DNA of 64,000 nucleotides, from the NCBI GenBank assembly GCA_000799755.1, contig JUHI01000001.1, positions 124,001 to 188,000 on the forward strand. The letters are read 5' to 3'. The stretch comes from Martinezella tropici (GTDB lineage: Bacteria; Pseudomonadota; Alphaproteobacteria; Rhizobiales; Rhizobiaceae). Every line of letters begins with the position of its first letter. Position 1 is the first letter of the stretch. The notes beneath the pieces are model-generated. The model did not search any database, had not been told where the DNA came from, and saw only the letters and a program-made list of their open reading frames with translations. Shown here piece after piece: positions 56,975-64,000 of the stretch. Made by a program: the position numbers and the translations under genes.

Positions 56975-57754
56975 ATGAACACGCAGTCGACGCCATCCCC
57001 GCAGTTTTATCTGACGGCACCGGCTTCCTGCCCGTACTTGCCGCACGAGATGGAGCGCAAGGTCTTCACGCACCTTGTCGGTCCGCGCGCTGCCGAGATG
57101 AACGATATCCTCACTCAAGGCGGCTTCCGCCGCTCGCAGAACATCGCCTATCGGCCTGCCTGCGAATCGTGCAGGGCCTGCATATCGGTCCGCATTCTGG
57201 CTCAGGAATTCGAGCCCAGCCGCTCGATGAAGCGCGTGCTAGCCGCCAATAGCGACATCATCGCCACCGAATTTCCGGCGCAGCCGTCCAGCGAGCAATA
57301 TTCCCTGTTCCGTCGTTATCTCGACTATCGCCACCAGCACGGAGGCATGTCCGACATGACCGTGCTCGACTATGCGATCATGGTCGAGGATACGCATGTG
57401 AATACGCGCATCATCGAGTATCGCCGCCGCGAGGAAGGCTCCGGACTGGAGCAACGTCCGAAGGGCGAGCTCCTGGCGGCCGCATTGACCGACGTCATGA
57501 GCGACGGGCTGTCGATGGTCTATTCCTATTTCAACCCCGATCTCGACGAGCGATCGCTCGGCACCTTCATGATCCTCGACCATATCAAGCGGACGAAGGC
57601 GCTTGGGCTGCCGCATGTCTATCTCGGCTATTGGGTCAGAGGCTCGCGCAAGATGGACTACAAGACCCGTTTCCAGCCACAGGAACATCTGACCCCGCGC
57701 GGCTGGGAACGGTTCGACCCTGCTGCGAACAACGACAAAGACAGCTCGCGCTGA
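56975..57754 (+). CDS. bpt: Aspartate/glutamate leucyltransferase (Bpt)
   Basis: Bpt adds Leu to proteins with N-terminal Asp or Glu, feeding the N-degron pathway to ClpAP. The 259-residue protein has [18 protein letters not shown], the [11 protein letters not shown] cysteine pair and [18 protein letters not shown]. The ribosome site is weak. The next gene begins right after its stop. The proteases it feeds lie at the other end of the window. Confidence 0.95.
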   Translation: MNTQSTPSPQFYLTAPASCPYLPHEMERKVFTHLVGPRAAEMNDILTQGGFRRSQNIAYRPACESCRACISVRILAQEFEPSRSMKRVLAANSDIIATEFPAQPSSEQYSLFRRYLDYRHQHGGMSDMTVLDYAIMVEDTHVNTRIIEYRRREEGSGLEQRPKGELLAAALTDVMSDGLSMVYSYFNPDLDERSLGTFMILDHIKRTKALGLPHVYLGYWVRGSRKMDYKTRFQPQEHLTPRGWERFDPAANNDKDSSR

Positions 57755-58657
57755 ATGTTCGCCAATCTCTCCGACCATAGAAAGGGCCTGCTGCTGACCA
57801 CGTTCGGCGGCCTGGTTCTGTCGATGGACATACCGCTGATAAGGCTTTCCAGCGGCGAAGTCTGGTCGGTGCTGTCGGCGCGCAGTCTCGCGACCGTCGT
57901 CGTGGCGCTTGCCGCCCTCTTCCTCATTCGCCGCGTCACCGGTTCGGTGCGAGGCGTGCTGCCGGGCTGGCTCGGAATTCTGGTCGGCTTCTTCTACGGG
58001 CTGACGACGATCAGCTTTATTCTCGCCGTTTATTACACCACCGCGGCGAATGTGGTGTTCATCATCGCTTTGAACCCGATGTTCACGGCGCTGCTTTCCT
58101 GGATTTTCCTCAAGGAACGTCCCGCTCTTTCGACATTCGTCACCATGGCGGTCATGATCCTGGGGGTCGGCCTGATCGTTGGAGACGGCATGGAAGGCGG
58201 CCACCTGCTTGGTGATGCGCTTTCCGTGCTCGCATCCTTTTCCATCGCCTGCGCCATCACCATCAGCCGCGCCTCCCGGCGGGACATGGGTTTCGCCTCG
58301 CTGCTGGCGGCCATCCTTCCGGCCGCCGTGGGCCTCTATCATGTCGCTCCGTCGGGCTTTTCCATCGATAATCCCGGCTGGATACTCCTCGACGGCGGCG
58401 TGCTGATGCCGCTTTCCTTCTGGTGCCTTGCAACAGGCACACGCTTTCTCTCGGCGCCGGAAGTGGCGATGTTCTATCTTCTGGAAACGATCCTGGCGCC
58501 GATCTGGGTTTGGCTGATCTTCGCCGAGGCGCCGACCAACATGACACTCGCCGGCGGCGCGATCCTGATCCTCGCGCTGGCCGCGCACTCGCTCTGGCAG
58601 GCGCGGGTGAAGGCAAGAGCGGCGCTGGCGACGCAGGACCTTGCACATTGCAAGTAA
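57755..58657 (+). CDS. EamA/DMT-family transporter (second)
   Basis: The 300-residue inner-membrane protein has ten hydrophobic segments in two EamA repeats (VLSMDIPLIRLSSGEVWSVL at the start, APTNMTLAGGAILILALAAH near the end). Its ATG directly follows the bpt stop, so the two are coupled. Substrate unknown. Confidence 0.88.
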   Translation: MFANLSDHRKGLLLTTFGGLVLSMDIPLIRLSSGEVWSVLSARSLATVVVALAALFLIRRVTGSVRGVLPGWLGILVGFFYGLTTISFILAVYYTTAANVVFIIALNPMFTALLSWIFLKERPALSTFVTMAVMILGVGLIVGDGMEGGHLLGDALSVLASFSIACAITISRASRRDMGFASLLAAILPAAVGLYHVAPSGFSIDNPGWILLDGGVLMPLSFWCLATGTRFLSAPEVAMFYLLETILAPIWVWLIFAEAPTNMTLAGGAILILALAAHSLWQARVKARAALATQDLAHCK

Positions 58658-58691
58658 TGCCTGCCCAATGTTATAACAAGGTTATTACATT
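58648..58691 (+). promoter_or_regulatory. Promoter and palindromic operator of the toxin-antitoxin module
   Basis: TTGCAA (58648-58653) and TATAAC (58672-58677) are spaced 18 bases apart. The -10 is embedded in an 11-bp inverted repeat AATGTTATAAC / GTTATTACATT (58667-58691, one mismatch, 3-base spacer). This is the expected layout for autorepression by an AbrB-type antitoxin. Confidence 0.65.
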
Positions 58692-58702
58692 GGAGCCACG
58701 AG

Positions 58703-58924
58703 ATGAACGTCACCATCCGCAAGATCGGCAATTCCGAAGGCGTGATTATTCCGAAGGAAGTTCTCGATCAGCTGGGGCTTGGCGCTGGCGATATGTTGGA
58801 ACTCAGCTTGAAAGACGGCGGATTGCTGATGCAGCCGACCGACGCGGATTTTGCCCGCCAGATGGAGCACGCGCAGCGCTTCATGGATCAATACAAAGTG
58901 GCGCTCAAGAAGCTGGCTGAATAA
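58703..58924 (+). CDS. AbrB/MazE-like antitoxin
   Basis: The 73-residue protein has the swapped-hairpin DNA-binding fold (MNVTIRKIGNSEGVIIPKEV ... GAGDMLELSL) and a C-terminal helical tail (ARQMEHAQRFMDQYKVALKK) that probably wraps the toxin. Its stop overlaps the toxin start (TAATG), so the pair is coupled. A palindrome over the promoter suggests self-repression. Confidence 0.88.
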   Translation: MNVTIRKIGNSEGVIIPKEVLDQLGLGAGDMLELSLKDGGLLMQPTDADFARQMEHAQRFMDQYKVALKKLAE

Positions 58925-59313
58925 TGCCGAGGATCTTTCTGACCAAGCGGCTCATCGAGCAATTGCACAAGATACAGATCAAAAGATTCGGCGGCTCCCG
59001 TGGTCTGCGAGATGAGGGTTCTCTTGAATTCGCCTTGGCAGGCCCCATTAATAAAGCCGAATATGGCAGCGATGATATCATCGAACTGGCAGCGGCCTAT
59101 CTATTCGGGCTGGCGAAAAATCATGCCTTCATAGATGGCAACAAACGCATCGCCATCGTGGCGACCGCAGTCTTTCTTATGGACAATGGCTACCGCATTC
59201 AAACGACGGACGCCAATCTTTACAGTTTCGTCGTAGCCGTGGCCGCAGGAGAAATCGACAAAAAGGGAGCGACACGCTTCCTGCGCGACGTCTGCGTTCC
59301 CTTCACCGATTGA
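58924..59313 (+). CDS. Doc/Fic-family toxin
   Basis: The 129-residue protein is a death-on-curing (Doc) type toxin. The Fic motif reads HAFIDGNKRIA, keeping the His, the Asn and the Arg of HxFx(D/E)GNKR. Doc toxins phosphorylate EF-Tu and stop translation. The N-terminal RGLRDEGSLEFALAGP is also typical. The neighbour antitoxin is AbrB-like rather than Phd, a known but less common pairing. Confidence 0.9.
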   Translation: MPRIFLTKRLIEQLHKIQIKRFGGSRGLRDEGSLEFALAGPINKAEYGSDDIIELAAAYLFGLAKNHAFIDGNKRIAIVATAVFLMDNGYRIQTTDANLYSFVVAVAAGEIDKKGATRFLRDVCVPFTD

Positions 59314-59407
59314 ACCTCTGCCACGACGACCGGCCCTCGGCACGGCTCAGGCTCGTCGAAATGACGCACCACCCTCCCCTTCGCCAAGGCTCAGAGCATT
59401 CGTCGCG

Positions 59408-59432
59408 GCAATCGACCCAGCGGGTCGATTGC
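59408..59432. repeat. Perfect hairpin in a mosaic-like spacer
   Basis: GCAATCGACCC-AGC-GGGTCGATTGC, a perfect 11-bp stem with a 3-base loop. It lies in the 138-base spacer between convergent doc and parC, which has the patchy look of rhizobial intergenic mosaic elements. No T-run flanks the stem on either strand, so a simple terminator is unlikely. Confidence 0.5.
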
Positions 59433-59451
59433 CTGGACTTAGCCGGACTGC

Positions 59452-61710
59452 TTACCCAGAAAACCTGCCGCTTCTGGGGAAGCCCTTCGGCACGGCGCGG
59501 CCGGCGCCGGCGCGGTCGCCCAGCCATTCCGCCAGCTCGTCCTTCGTCTTGGTGAAGGTGCGGCCGGCGCTGTCTTCCCAGGTCAGGCCATCGGCCATCA
59601 CGAAGCAGCGGATGTCGGAAATGCCGCCATCCTTGTATTTCTGCAGGCGCACGCCCTTGCCGCGCGACATTTCTGGCACCTGCTCAAGCGGGAAGATCAC
59701 CATCTTGCGGTTCTCGCCGACCACGGCGACGTGATCGCCCGAAACCGGAACCAGAAGCTTGGTCTCGTCGGGATAGGAGACGTTCATGATCTGCTTGCCC
59801 TTGCGGGTATTGGCGACCAGTTCCGCTTCCGCAACGATGAAGCCGTTGCCGGCCGTCGACGCGATCATCTGCTTGCGCTGGGGATCGTGGACGAAAGCGG
59901 TCAGCACGTCCTGATCGTTTTCCATATCGATCATGATGCGCAGCGGCTCGCCATGACCGCGGCCGCCGGGCAGCTTGTCGCCGCCGAGTGTATAGGCCTT
60001 GCCGCCCGTGGTGATGATCAGGATCTTGTCCGTCGTCTGCGCTGGGAAGGCAACCTTGAGGCCATCGCCTTCCTTGAAGGTCAGCGACGACGTATCGGAA
60101 ATATGGCCCTTGAGAGCGCGAATCCAGCCCTTTTCCGAGACGACTACCGTGATCGGCTCCTTCTCGATCATCGCCTGCTGGATGGCTGCATCGTCGGCTT
60201 CGGGCGCTTCGGCAAACTGCGTGCGGCGGCGGCCGATTTCAGTCGCCTTGGCGAATTTCTTCTTCACCTCGCCGATTTCCCAGGAAACCGTCTGCCATTG
60301 CTTTTCGTCCGAAGCGAGGAGAGCCTCGATATCGGCCTTCTCCTTGGTCAGGCCGTCGAATTCCTTGCGGATTTCGAATTCTTCCAGCTTGCGCAAGGAG
60401 CGCAGCCGCATGTTGAGGATCGCCTCGACCTGATTGTCGGTAAGGCCGAACCGCTCCATCATGACGGGCTTCGGCTCATCTTCCTCGCGGATGATGGCGA
60501 TGACCTCATCGATGTTCAGATAGGCAACCAGCAAACCGCCGAGGATTTCGAGCCGCTTTTCGATCGCCGCCAGACGGAAGCGCGAGCGGCGCAACAGCAC
60601 CTCGCGGCGATGGTCCAGCCACTCCTTCAGCACCTCGTTCAGCGCCATGACCTTCGGGATGCGGCCCATGGACAGGACGTTCATGTTGAGCGGGAAGCGG
60701 CTTTCCAGCTCCGTCAGCTTGAACATCGATTCCATCAGGATGGTGGCGTCGACCGTACGGCTCTTCGGCACGAGGACGACGCGGATATCCTCGGCGGATT
60801 CATCGCGGATGTCTTCGAGCAAAGGCAGTTTGCGGGCGATCAGGAGTTCGGCGATCTTCTCGATCAGCCGGGACTTCTGCACCTGGAACGGAATTTCCGT
60901 GACGACGATCTGATAGCCGCCGCGGCCGAGATCCTCGATTTCCCACTTGGAGCGAACACGGAAACCGCCGCGACCGGTCTTGTAGCTTTCGATGATGCTC
61001 TGGCGATCATCGATGATAATGCCACCGGTCGGGAAATCCGGACCGGGAATGTAAAGTTCCACCAGCTTCTCGACGGTCGCATCGCGATCCTTGATCAGAT
61101 GCAGAGCCGCATCGCAAAGCTCGTGGGCATTGTGCGGCGGGATTGACGTCGCCATACCGACGGCGATACCGGAGGAACCGTTGGCAAGCAGATTCGGAAA
61201 GGCGCCGGGCAGAACGATCGGCTCGGAGTTCGACTCGTCGTAGGTGTCGCGAAAGTCCACCGCGTCCTGATCGATACCTTCGAGCAGCAGTTCGGAAACC
61301 GCCGTCATCTTGGATTCGGTGTAACGCATCGCGGCTGGGCTATCGCCATCGATATTGCCGAAGTTGCCCTGCCCGTTGACCAGCGTGTAGCGCTGCGAGA
61401 AATCCTGCGCGAGGCGCGCCAGCGCATCATAGATCGACTGGTCGCCATGCGGGTGATAGTTACCCATCACTTCGCCGACGATCTTGGCGCATTTGCGGAA
61501 GGCGGCGTTCGGGCGCAGCCCCATCTCGCTCATCGCATAGACGATGCGTCGATGCACCGGCTTCAACCCGTCGCGAACGTCGGGAAGCGCGCGCTGCGTG
61601 ATCGTCGACAAGGCATAGGCCAGGTAGCGCTCTTCGAGCGCGGCCTTCAGATCGACCGGAACGATGTTGTCGTCGCCGTCACTGGGCGGCGGTGTCAGAT
61701 TTTTTCCCAT
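59452..61710 (-). CDS. parC: DNA topoisomerase IV subunit A
   Basis: ParC cuts and rejoins DNA to separate sister chromosomes. The 752-residue protein starts [20 protein letters not shown]. It has the quinolone-region block [22 protein letters not shown], the catalytic Tyr in [10 protein letters not shown], and a C-terminal beta-pinwheel shorter than that of GyrA with no GyrA box. Ser at the first QRDR position is not seen; it reads HPHGDQ. Convergent with doc. Confidence 0.94.
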   Translation of the reverse strand: MGKNLTPPPSDGDDNIVPVDLKAALEERYLAYALSTITQRALPDVRDGLKPVHRRIVYAMSEMGLRPNAAFRKCAKIVGEVMGNYHPHGDQSIYDALARLAQDFSQRYTLVNGQGNFGNIDGDSPAAMRYTESKMTAVSELLLEGIDQDAVDFRDTYDESNSEPIVLPGAFPNLLANGSSGIAVGMATSIPPHNAHELCDAALHLIKDRDATVEKLVELYIPGPDFPTGGIIIDDRQSIIESYKTGRGGFRVRSKWEIEDLGRGGYQIVVTEIPFQVQKSRLIEKIAELLIARKLPLLEDIRDESAEDIRVVLVPKSRTVDATILMESMFKLTELESRFPLNMNVLSMGRIPKVMALNEVLKEWLDHRREVLLRRSRFRLAAIEKRLEILGGLLVAYLNIDEVIAIIREEDEPKPVMMERFGLTDNQVEAILNMRLRSLRKLEEFEIRKEFDGLTKEKADIEALLASDEKQWQTVSWEIGEVKKKFAKATEIGRRRTQFAEAPEADDAAIQQAMIEKEPITVVVSEKGWIRALKGHISDTSSLTFKEGDGLKVAFPAQTTDKILIITTGGKAYTLGGDKLPGGRGHGEPLRIMIDMENDQDVLTAFVHDPQRKQMIASTAGNGFIVAEAELVANTRKGKQIMNVSYPDETKLLVPVSGDHVAVVGENRKMVIFPLEQVPEMSRGKGVRLQKYKDGGISDIRCFVMADGLTWEDSAGRTFTKTKDELAEWLGDRAGAGRAVPKGFPRSGRFSG

Positions 61711-61941
61711 GGCCCTTGACTATCGGAGATGGCGATTCCCGGCAAGAAATCGGCCGAAAGCACCTGTGGATGAAGGCATTTCAGGCGCCTTACGAGAGGG
61801 CGACCGGTGCATTTTTGCTGCACCTGCTTTCAATTCTCATTCTCATTGGATTTTTCAAGAAAGATCAATATAAGTCAGCGCAGTACACGCTCAATCGGTA
61901 CACCCCCGCCAATATCACCGGCCCAACGAGGAAACGCCATT

Positions 61942-63129
61942 ATGACTTTCTATCGGACCACGCGGATGATGCTTTGCAGCGCCGCAATCCTGTCTTTCGC
62001 CAGCTCGGCCTTCGCGCTTGACGGCAATGATCTACTGAAAAAGATCAACGACGTCTACGGCCAGCAGGGCGGTTCGATCGCCGCAACGAGCATTGATGTC
62101 GACGACAGCACGGTGACGCTGAAGGGCGCAACCTTCAAGGCCCCCGGCATGGACGACAGCATTCCGCTCGGCGACATCACCCTGGACGGCGTCGAAGAAA
62201 ACAACGGCGGCTACACGATCGAAGAGATCGATTTCGCCGATGTCGACTTCAGCAAGGATGGCGCTTCCGTTTCCGCCACCGACCTGAAGCTGAACGGCGT
62301 CGAAATCCCGGCGGACACGACCAAGGGCGACCTCAGCTCCCTGCTCTATTACAAGAGCGCTCATGCTGGCGCGGTATCCGTTACGAAGGATGACACCGAA
62401 GTGTTCTCCATCGAAGGCGCCGACGCTACCATGAACAAGCGCGACGACAAGTCCGGCCTCGACTTCGACGCCAAGATCAACGGCATCAAGGCCGATCTCA
62501 GCAAGGTCGACGACCAGAAGACCAAGGACGCAATCGAAGCGCTCAAGCTGCAGCAGCTCTATGGCACTGTCTCCATGAAGGGCAGCTGGGAGATCGCTCC
62601 CGGCACGATCAACATCAGCGAATATTCCTTCGATTTCAAGGATATCGGCAAGCTGAACCTGGCCTTCAGCATTTCCGGCTACACGCCTGCCTTCGCGAAG
62701 TCGATGCAGGAAGCGCTGAAGACGGTTCGCTCCAATCCGAACCAGCAGGAAGCACAGCAGTCCGCCGGCCTTGCCATGCTCGGCCTGCTGCAGCAGCTGA
62801 CCTTCAATAGCGCCCAGATCCGCTTCGACGATGCGTCCATCACGGCTCGCGCGCTCGATTTCGCCGGCAAGCAGCAGGGCGTTACCGGCAAGCAGCTCGC
62901 CGACACGCTGAAGGCAATGACGCCGATCATGATGGCGCAGCTCAACGTTCCGGACCTGCAAAACGCCGTATCGGCTGCCGTCAATTCCTATCTCGACAAT
63001 CCGAAGAACCTGACGGTGACGGCCGCTCCGGGCAAGCCGGTGCCGGTGCCGATGATCATCGGTGCGGCCATGGGCGCACCGCAGACGATCCCGCAGGTCA
63101 TCGGCCTGACGGTGTCCTCGAACAATTAA
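61942..63129 (+). CDS. Periplasmic protein of unknown function
   Basis: The 395-residue protein has a signal peptide ending SSAFA near residue 25. The mature part is acidic and rich in short alternating strands (SIDVDDSTVTLKGATFKAPG, DGASVSATDLKLNGVEIP), suggesting a long beta structure. GAGGAAA lies before the ATG at 61942. It ends with a strong terminator. No enzyme motif is seen; it may be a periplasmic or surface scaffold. It is divergent from parC. Confidence 0.75.
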   Translation: MTFYRTTRMMLCSAAILSFASSAFALDGNDLLKKINDVYGQQGGSIAATSIDVDDSTVTLKGATFKAPGMDDSIPLGDITLDGVEENNGGYTIEEIDFADVDFSKDGASVSATDLKLNGVEIPADTTKGDLSSLLYYKSAHAGAVSVTKDDTEVFSIEGADATMNKRDDKSGLDFDAKINGIKADLSKVDDQKTKDAIEALKLQQLYGTVSMKGSWEIAPGTINISEYSFDFKDIGKLNLAFSISGYTPAFAKSMQEALKTVRSNPNQQEAQQSAGLAMLGLLQQLTFNSAQIRFDDASITARALDFAGKQQGVTGKQLADTLKAMTPIMMAQLNVPDLQNAVSAAVNSYLDNPKNLTVTAAPGKPVPVPMIIGAAMGAPQTIPQVIGLTVSSNN

Positions 63130-63152
63130 TCTACGTTCATCGAACCATCTCG

Positions 63153-63187
63153 AAACCCGGCGATCTCGGTCGCCGGGTTTTTCTTTG
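63153..63187. terminator. Terminator between the periplasmic-protein and TetR genes
   Basis: Perfect 10-bp stem AAACCCGGCG / CGCCGGGTTT with an 8-base loop (63153-63180), followed by TTCTTTG on the plus strand. It serves the convergent pair. Confidence 0.85.
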
Positions 63188-63204
63188 TCCGCAGCGCAGG
63201 TTTT

Positions 63205-63852
63205 CTATCGCTGCTGATGCATCCTGAGCTCGCTCAGCGCATGAGCCAGCAGGCTCAGCAATTCTTCCGTGGTCGCGCCGTCGCGCGCCTGAACGGACAT
63301 GCCCTGCACGATGGCGCCCAGAAAACGGGCAAGGGAGCGGGCGTCAGTATCCGGCCGCATGTCTCCTTCGCTAATGCCCCTTTCGATCCGTTTGACGAAG
63401 ATATCCAGCGTCTGCAGACGCATGGATGCCACGTGATGGGCGATCGGCTCGTTCTCCTCGGCGCAATTCAGCACCGCGGTCGATATCATGCAGCCTTTCG
63501 GATGCTCCGGCGCCGTAAAGATCTTGGCGGAATTCATCAGAAAGCGCTCGAAGGCCGTCACCGTATCCAGGCTGTCCTGAAAGGGATTGCCGGGTTCGGG
63601 CCGCGGCATGCGCCGATATTGCTCGAGCGTCTCGCGATACAGCTCCGCTTTCGAGCCAAAGGCGGCATAGAGACTTTGCGGCGTGATGCCCATCGCGGCC
63701 GTCAGATCGGCGATGGAGGAACCGTCATAGCCATGTTTCCAGAAGGTGTCGCGCGCCGATGCAAGAACAGTCTCGCGATCGAAGGCCGGCGGGCGCCCAC
63801 GCTTGCGCGGCGAAGAATTTTCCATCTCTTCCTTATTTTTCACAATGGTCAC
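63205..63852 (-). CDS. TetR-family regulator
   Basis: The repressor has up to 215 residues. The N-terminal helix-turn-helix is RETVLASARDTFWKHGYDGSSIADLTAAMGITPQSLYAAFGSK (split by two short loops), at ~24-66. The C-terminal part matches TetR_C with GCMISTAVLNCA. The start is unclear: GTG at 63852 or 63843 or ATG at 63825 (MENSSPRKRG, after AAGGAAG) are all possible. It diverges from a gene cut by the right edge, with repeated operator-like sites between, so it probably represses that gene. Confidence 0.88.
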   Translation of the reverse strand: MTIVKNKEEMENSSPRKRGRPPAFDRETVLASARDTFWKHGYDGSSIADLTAAMGITPQSLYAAFGSKAELYRETLEQYRRMPRPEPGNPFQDSLDTVTAFERFLMNSAKIFTAPEHPKGCMISTAVLNCAEENEPIAHHVASMRLQTLDIFVKRIERGISEGDMRPDTDARSLARFLGAIVQGMSVQARDGATTEELLSLLAHALSELRMHQQR

Positions 63853-63893
63853 TCTAGAATTATTTCCCGATCTGCGTTATTCAGGAATGGTCA
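63844..63893. promoter_or_regulatory. Candidate operator: repeated AATGGTCA
   Basis: AATGGTCA occurs at 63844-63851 and 63886-63893, 42 bases apart, flanked by CAC upstream of the first and TTGTG downstream of the second, so CACAATG and CATTGTG also form an inverted pair. It spans the divergent start region of the TetR gene and the right-edge gene. Confidence 0.5.
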
Positions 63894-63918
63894 TTGTGAT
63901 TATAGAAGGTTTTGCCCC

Positions 63919-64000
63919 ATGAGTCTTCCCCTGGAAAATTCCGCTCGTTCCGGCGACGGCAGCCTTGCTGAAGGCGTCGATGCCGCCATCAATTCCGCCC
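63919..64000 (+). CDS. Start of an unidentified gene (cut by right edge)
   Basis: An ATG at 63919 with AGAAGG 9 bases upstream opens a frame to the window end (MSLPLENSARSGDGSLAEGV ...). The 27 codons are too few to name. A target of the divergent TetR regulator is likely, such as a transporter or oxidoreductase, but this is only inference. Confidence 0.5.
   Translation, partial: MSLPLENSARSGDGSLAEGVDAAINSA

Overview
The window is chromosomal DNA of a rhizobial alphaproteobacterium, most likely the Rhizobium/Agrobacterium branch. The signs are high GC, small rhizobial families (BA14K, DUF2842, DUF6163, RopA-type porin), a metal-site variant of HemB typical of rhizobia, an LdtR-LdtP pair, and runs of genes in familiar rhizobial order (clpP-clpX-lon; plsX-fabH-ihfA-merR; glyA-nrdR-ribD-ribE ... 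ribH-nusB-hppA). I see no rRNA, CRISPR array, insertion sequence, integrase or phage module. One tRNA (Pro, anticodon GGG) is present.

Layout. 1-4.4 kb: the proteolysis cluster lon (cut by the left edge), clpX and clpP on the minus strand, with heat-shock-like promoters before lon and clpP and strong palindromes between clpX and clpP. 4.4-9.8 kb: a membrane GGDEF protein facing a complete phosphate transporter pstSCAB that lacks phoU/phoB next to it but has a candidate PHO box. 9.9-14.4 kb: cupin, metY, CoA-binding protein, small secreted protein, an 845-base gene-free AT-rich stretch, and an EamA transporter. 14.4-18.5 kb: rplM-rpsI, then a small Cys-rich secreted protein, an ABM-fold protein overlapping an agmatinase-family gene, and argC. 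18.8-21.7 kb: a membrane-anchored DUF2778 (L,D-transpeptidase-like) protein, ctaA and a DUF2842 protein.

21.8-31.4 kb is the main accessory-like region: a Wzx/Wzy-type surface polysaccharide locus. It holds a CelD-like acetyltransferase, a Wzc/ExoP-like co-polymerase with an eroded kinase domain, a Wza-like exporter lipoprotein, two GT4 glycosyltransferases, a polyprenyl-phosphate sugar transferase and a Wzy-like polymerase. The gene set resembles unipolar adhesin (UPP/holdfast-like) loci. No flippase is seen in the window.

31.4-37.5 kb: a run of small, mostly exported or poorly known genes (XRE regulator, esterase, SNase-like protein, BA14K protein, lipoproteins) around tRNA-Pro, ending with a porin. 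37.9-43.2 kb: phospholipid and fatty-acid genes plsX-fabH with ihfA and a MerR regulator, headed by a ubiquinol-cytochrome c chaperone and yceD, and facing bamE. 43.2-52 kb: proton-pumping pyrophosphatase, nusB, riboflavin genes ribH, ribE and ribD, nrdR and glyA, with a plus-strand cupin/GNAT/GNAT block inserted between ribE and ribH. 52-56.8 kb: ldtP, ldtR, a DUF6163 protein, hemB and an RDD protein. 57-59.3 kb: bpt, an EamA transporter and an AbrB-Doc toxin-antitoxin module with a palindromic operator. 59.4-64 kb: parC, an unknown periplasmic protein, and a TetR regulator facing a gene cut by the right edge.

Most genes are core housekeeping. The items most worth follow-up are the polysaccharide locus with its apparent pseudo-kinase, the stand-alone pst operon, the palindromes upstream of clpX, the toxin-antitoxin operator, and the AT-rich gene-free stretch at 12.7-13.5 kb.
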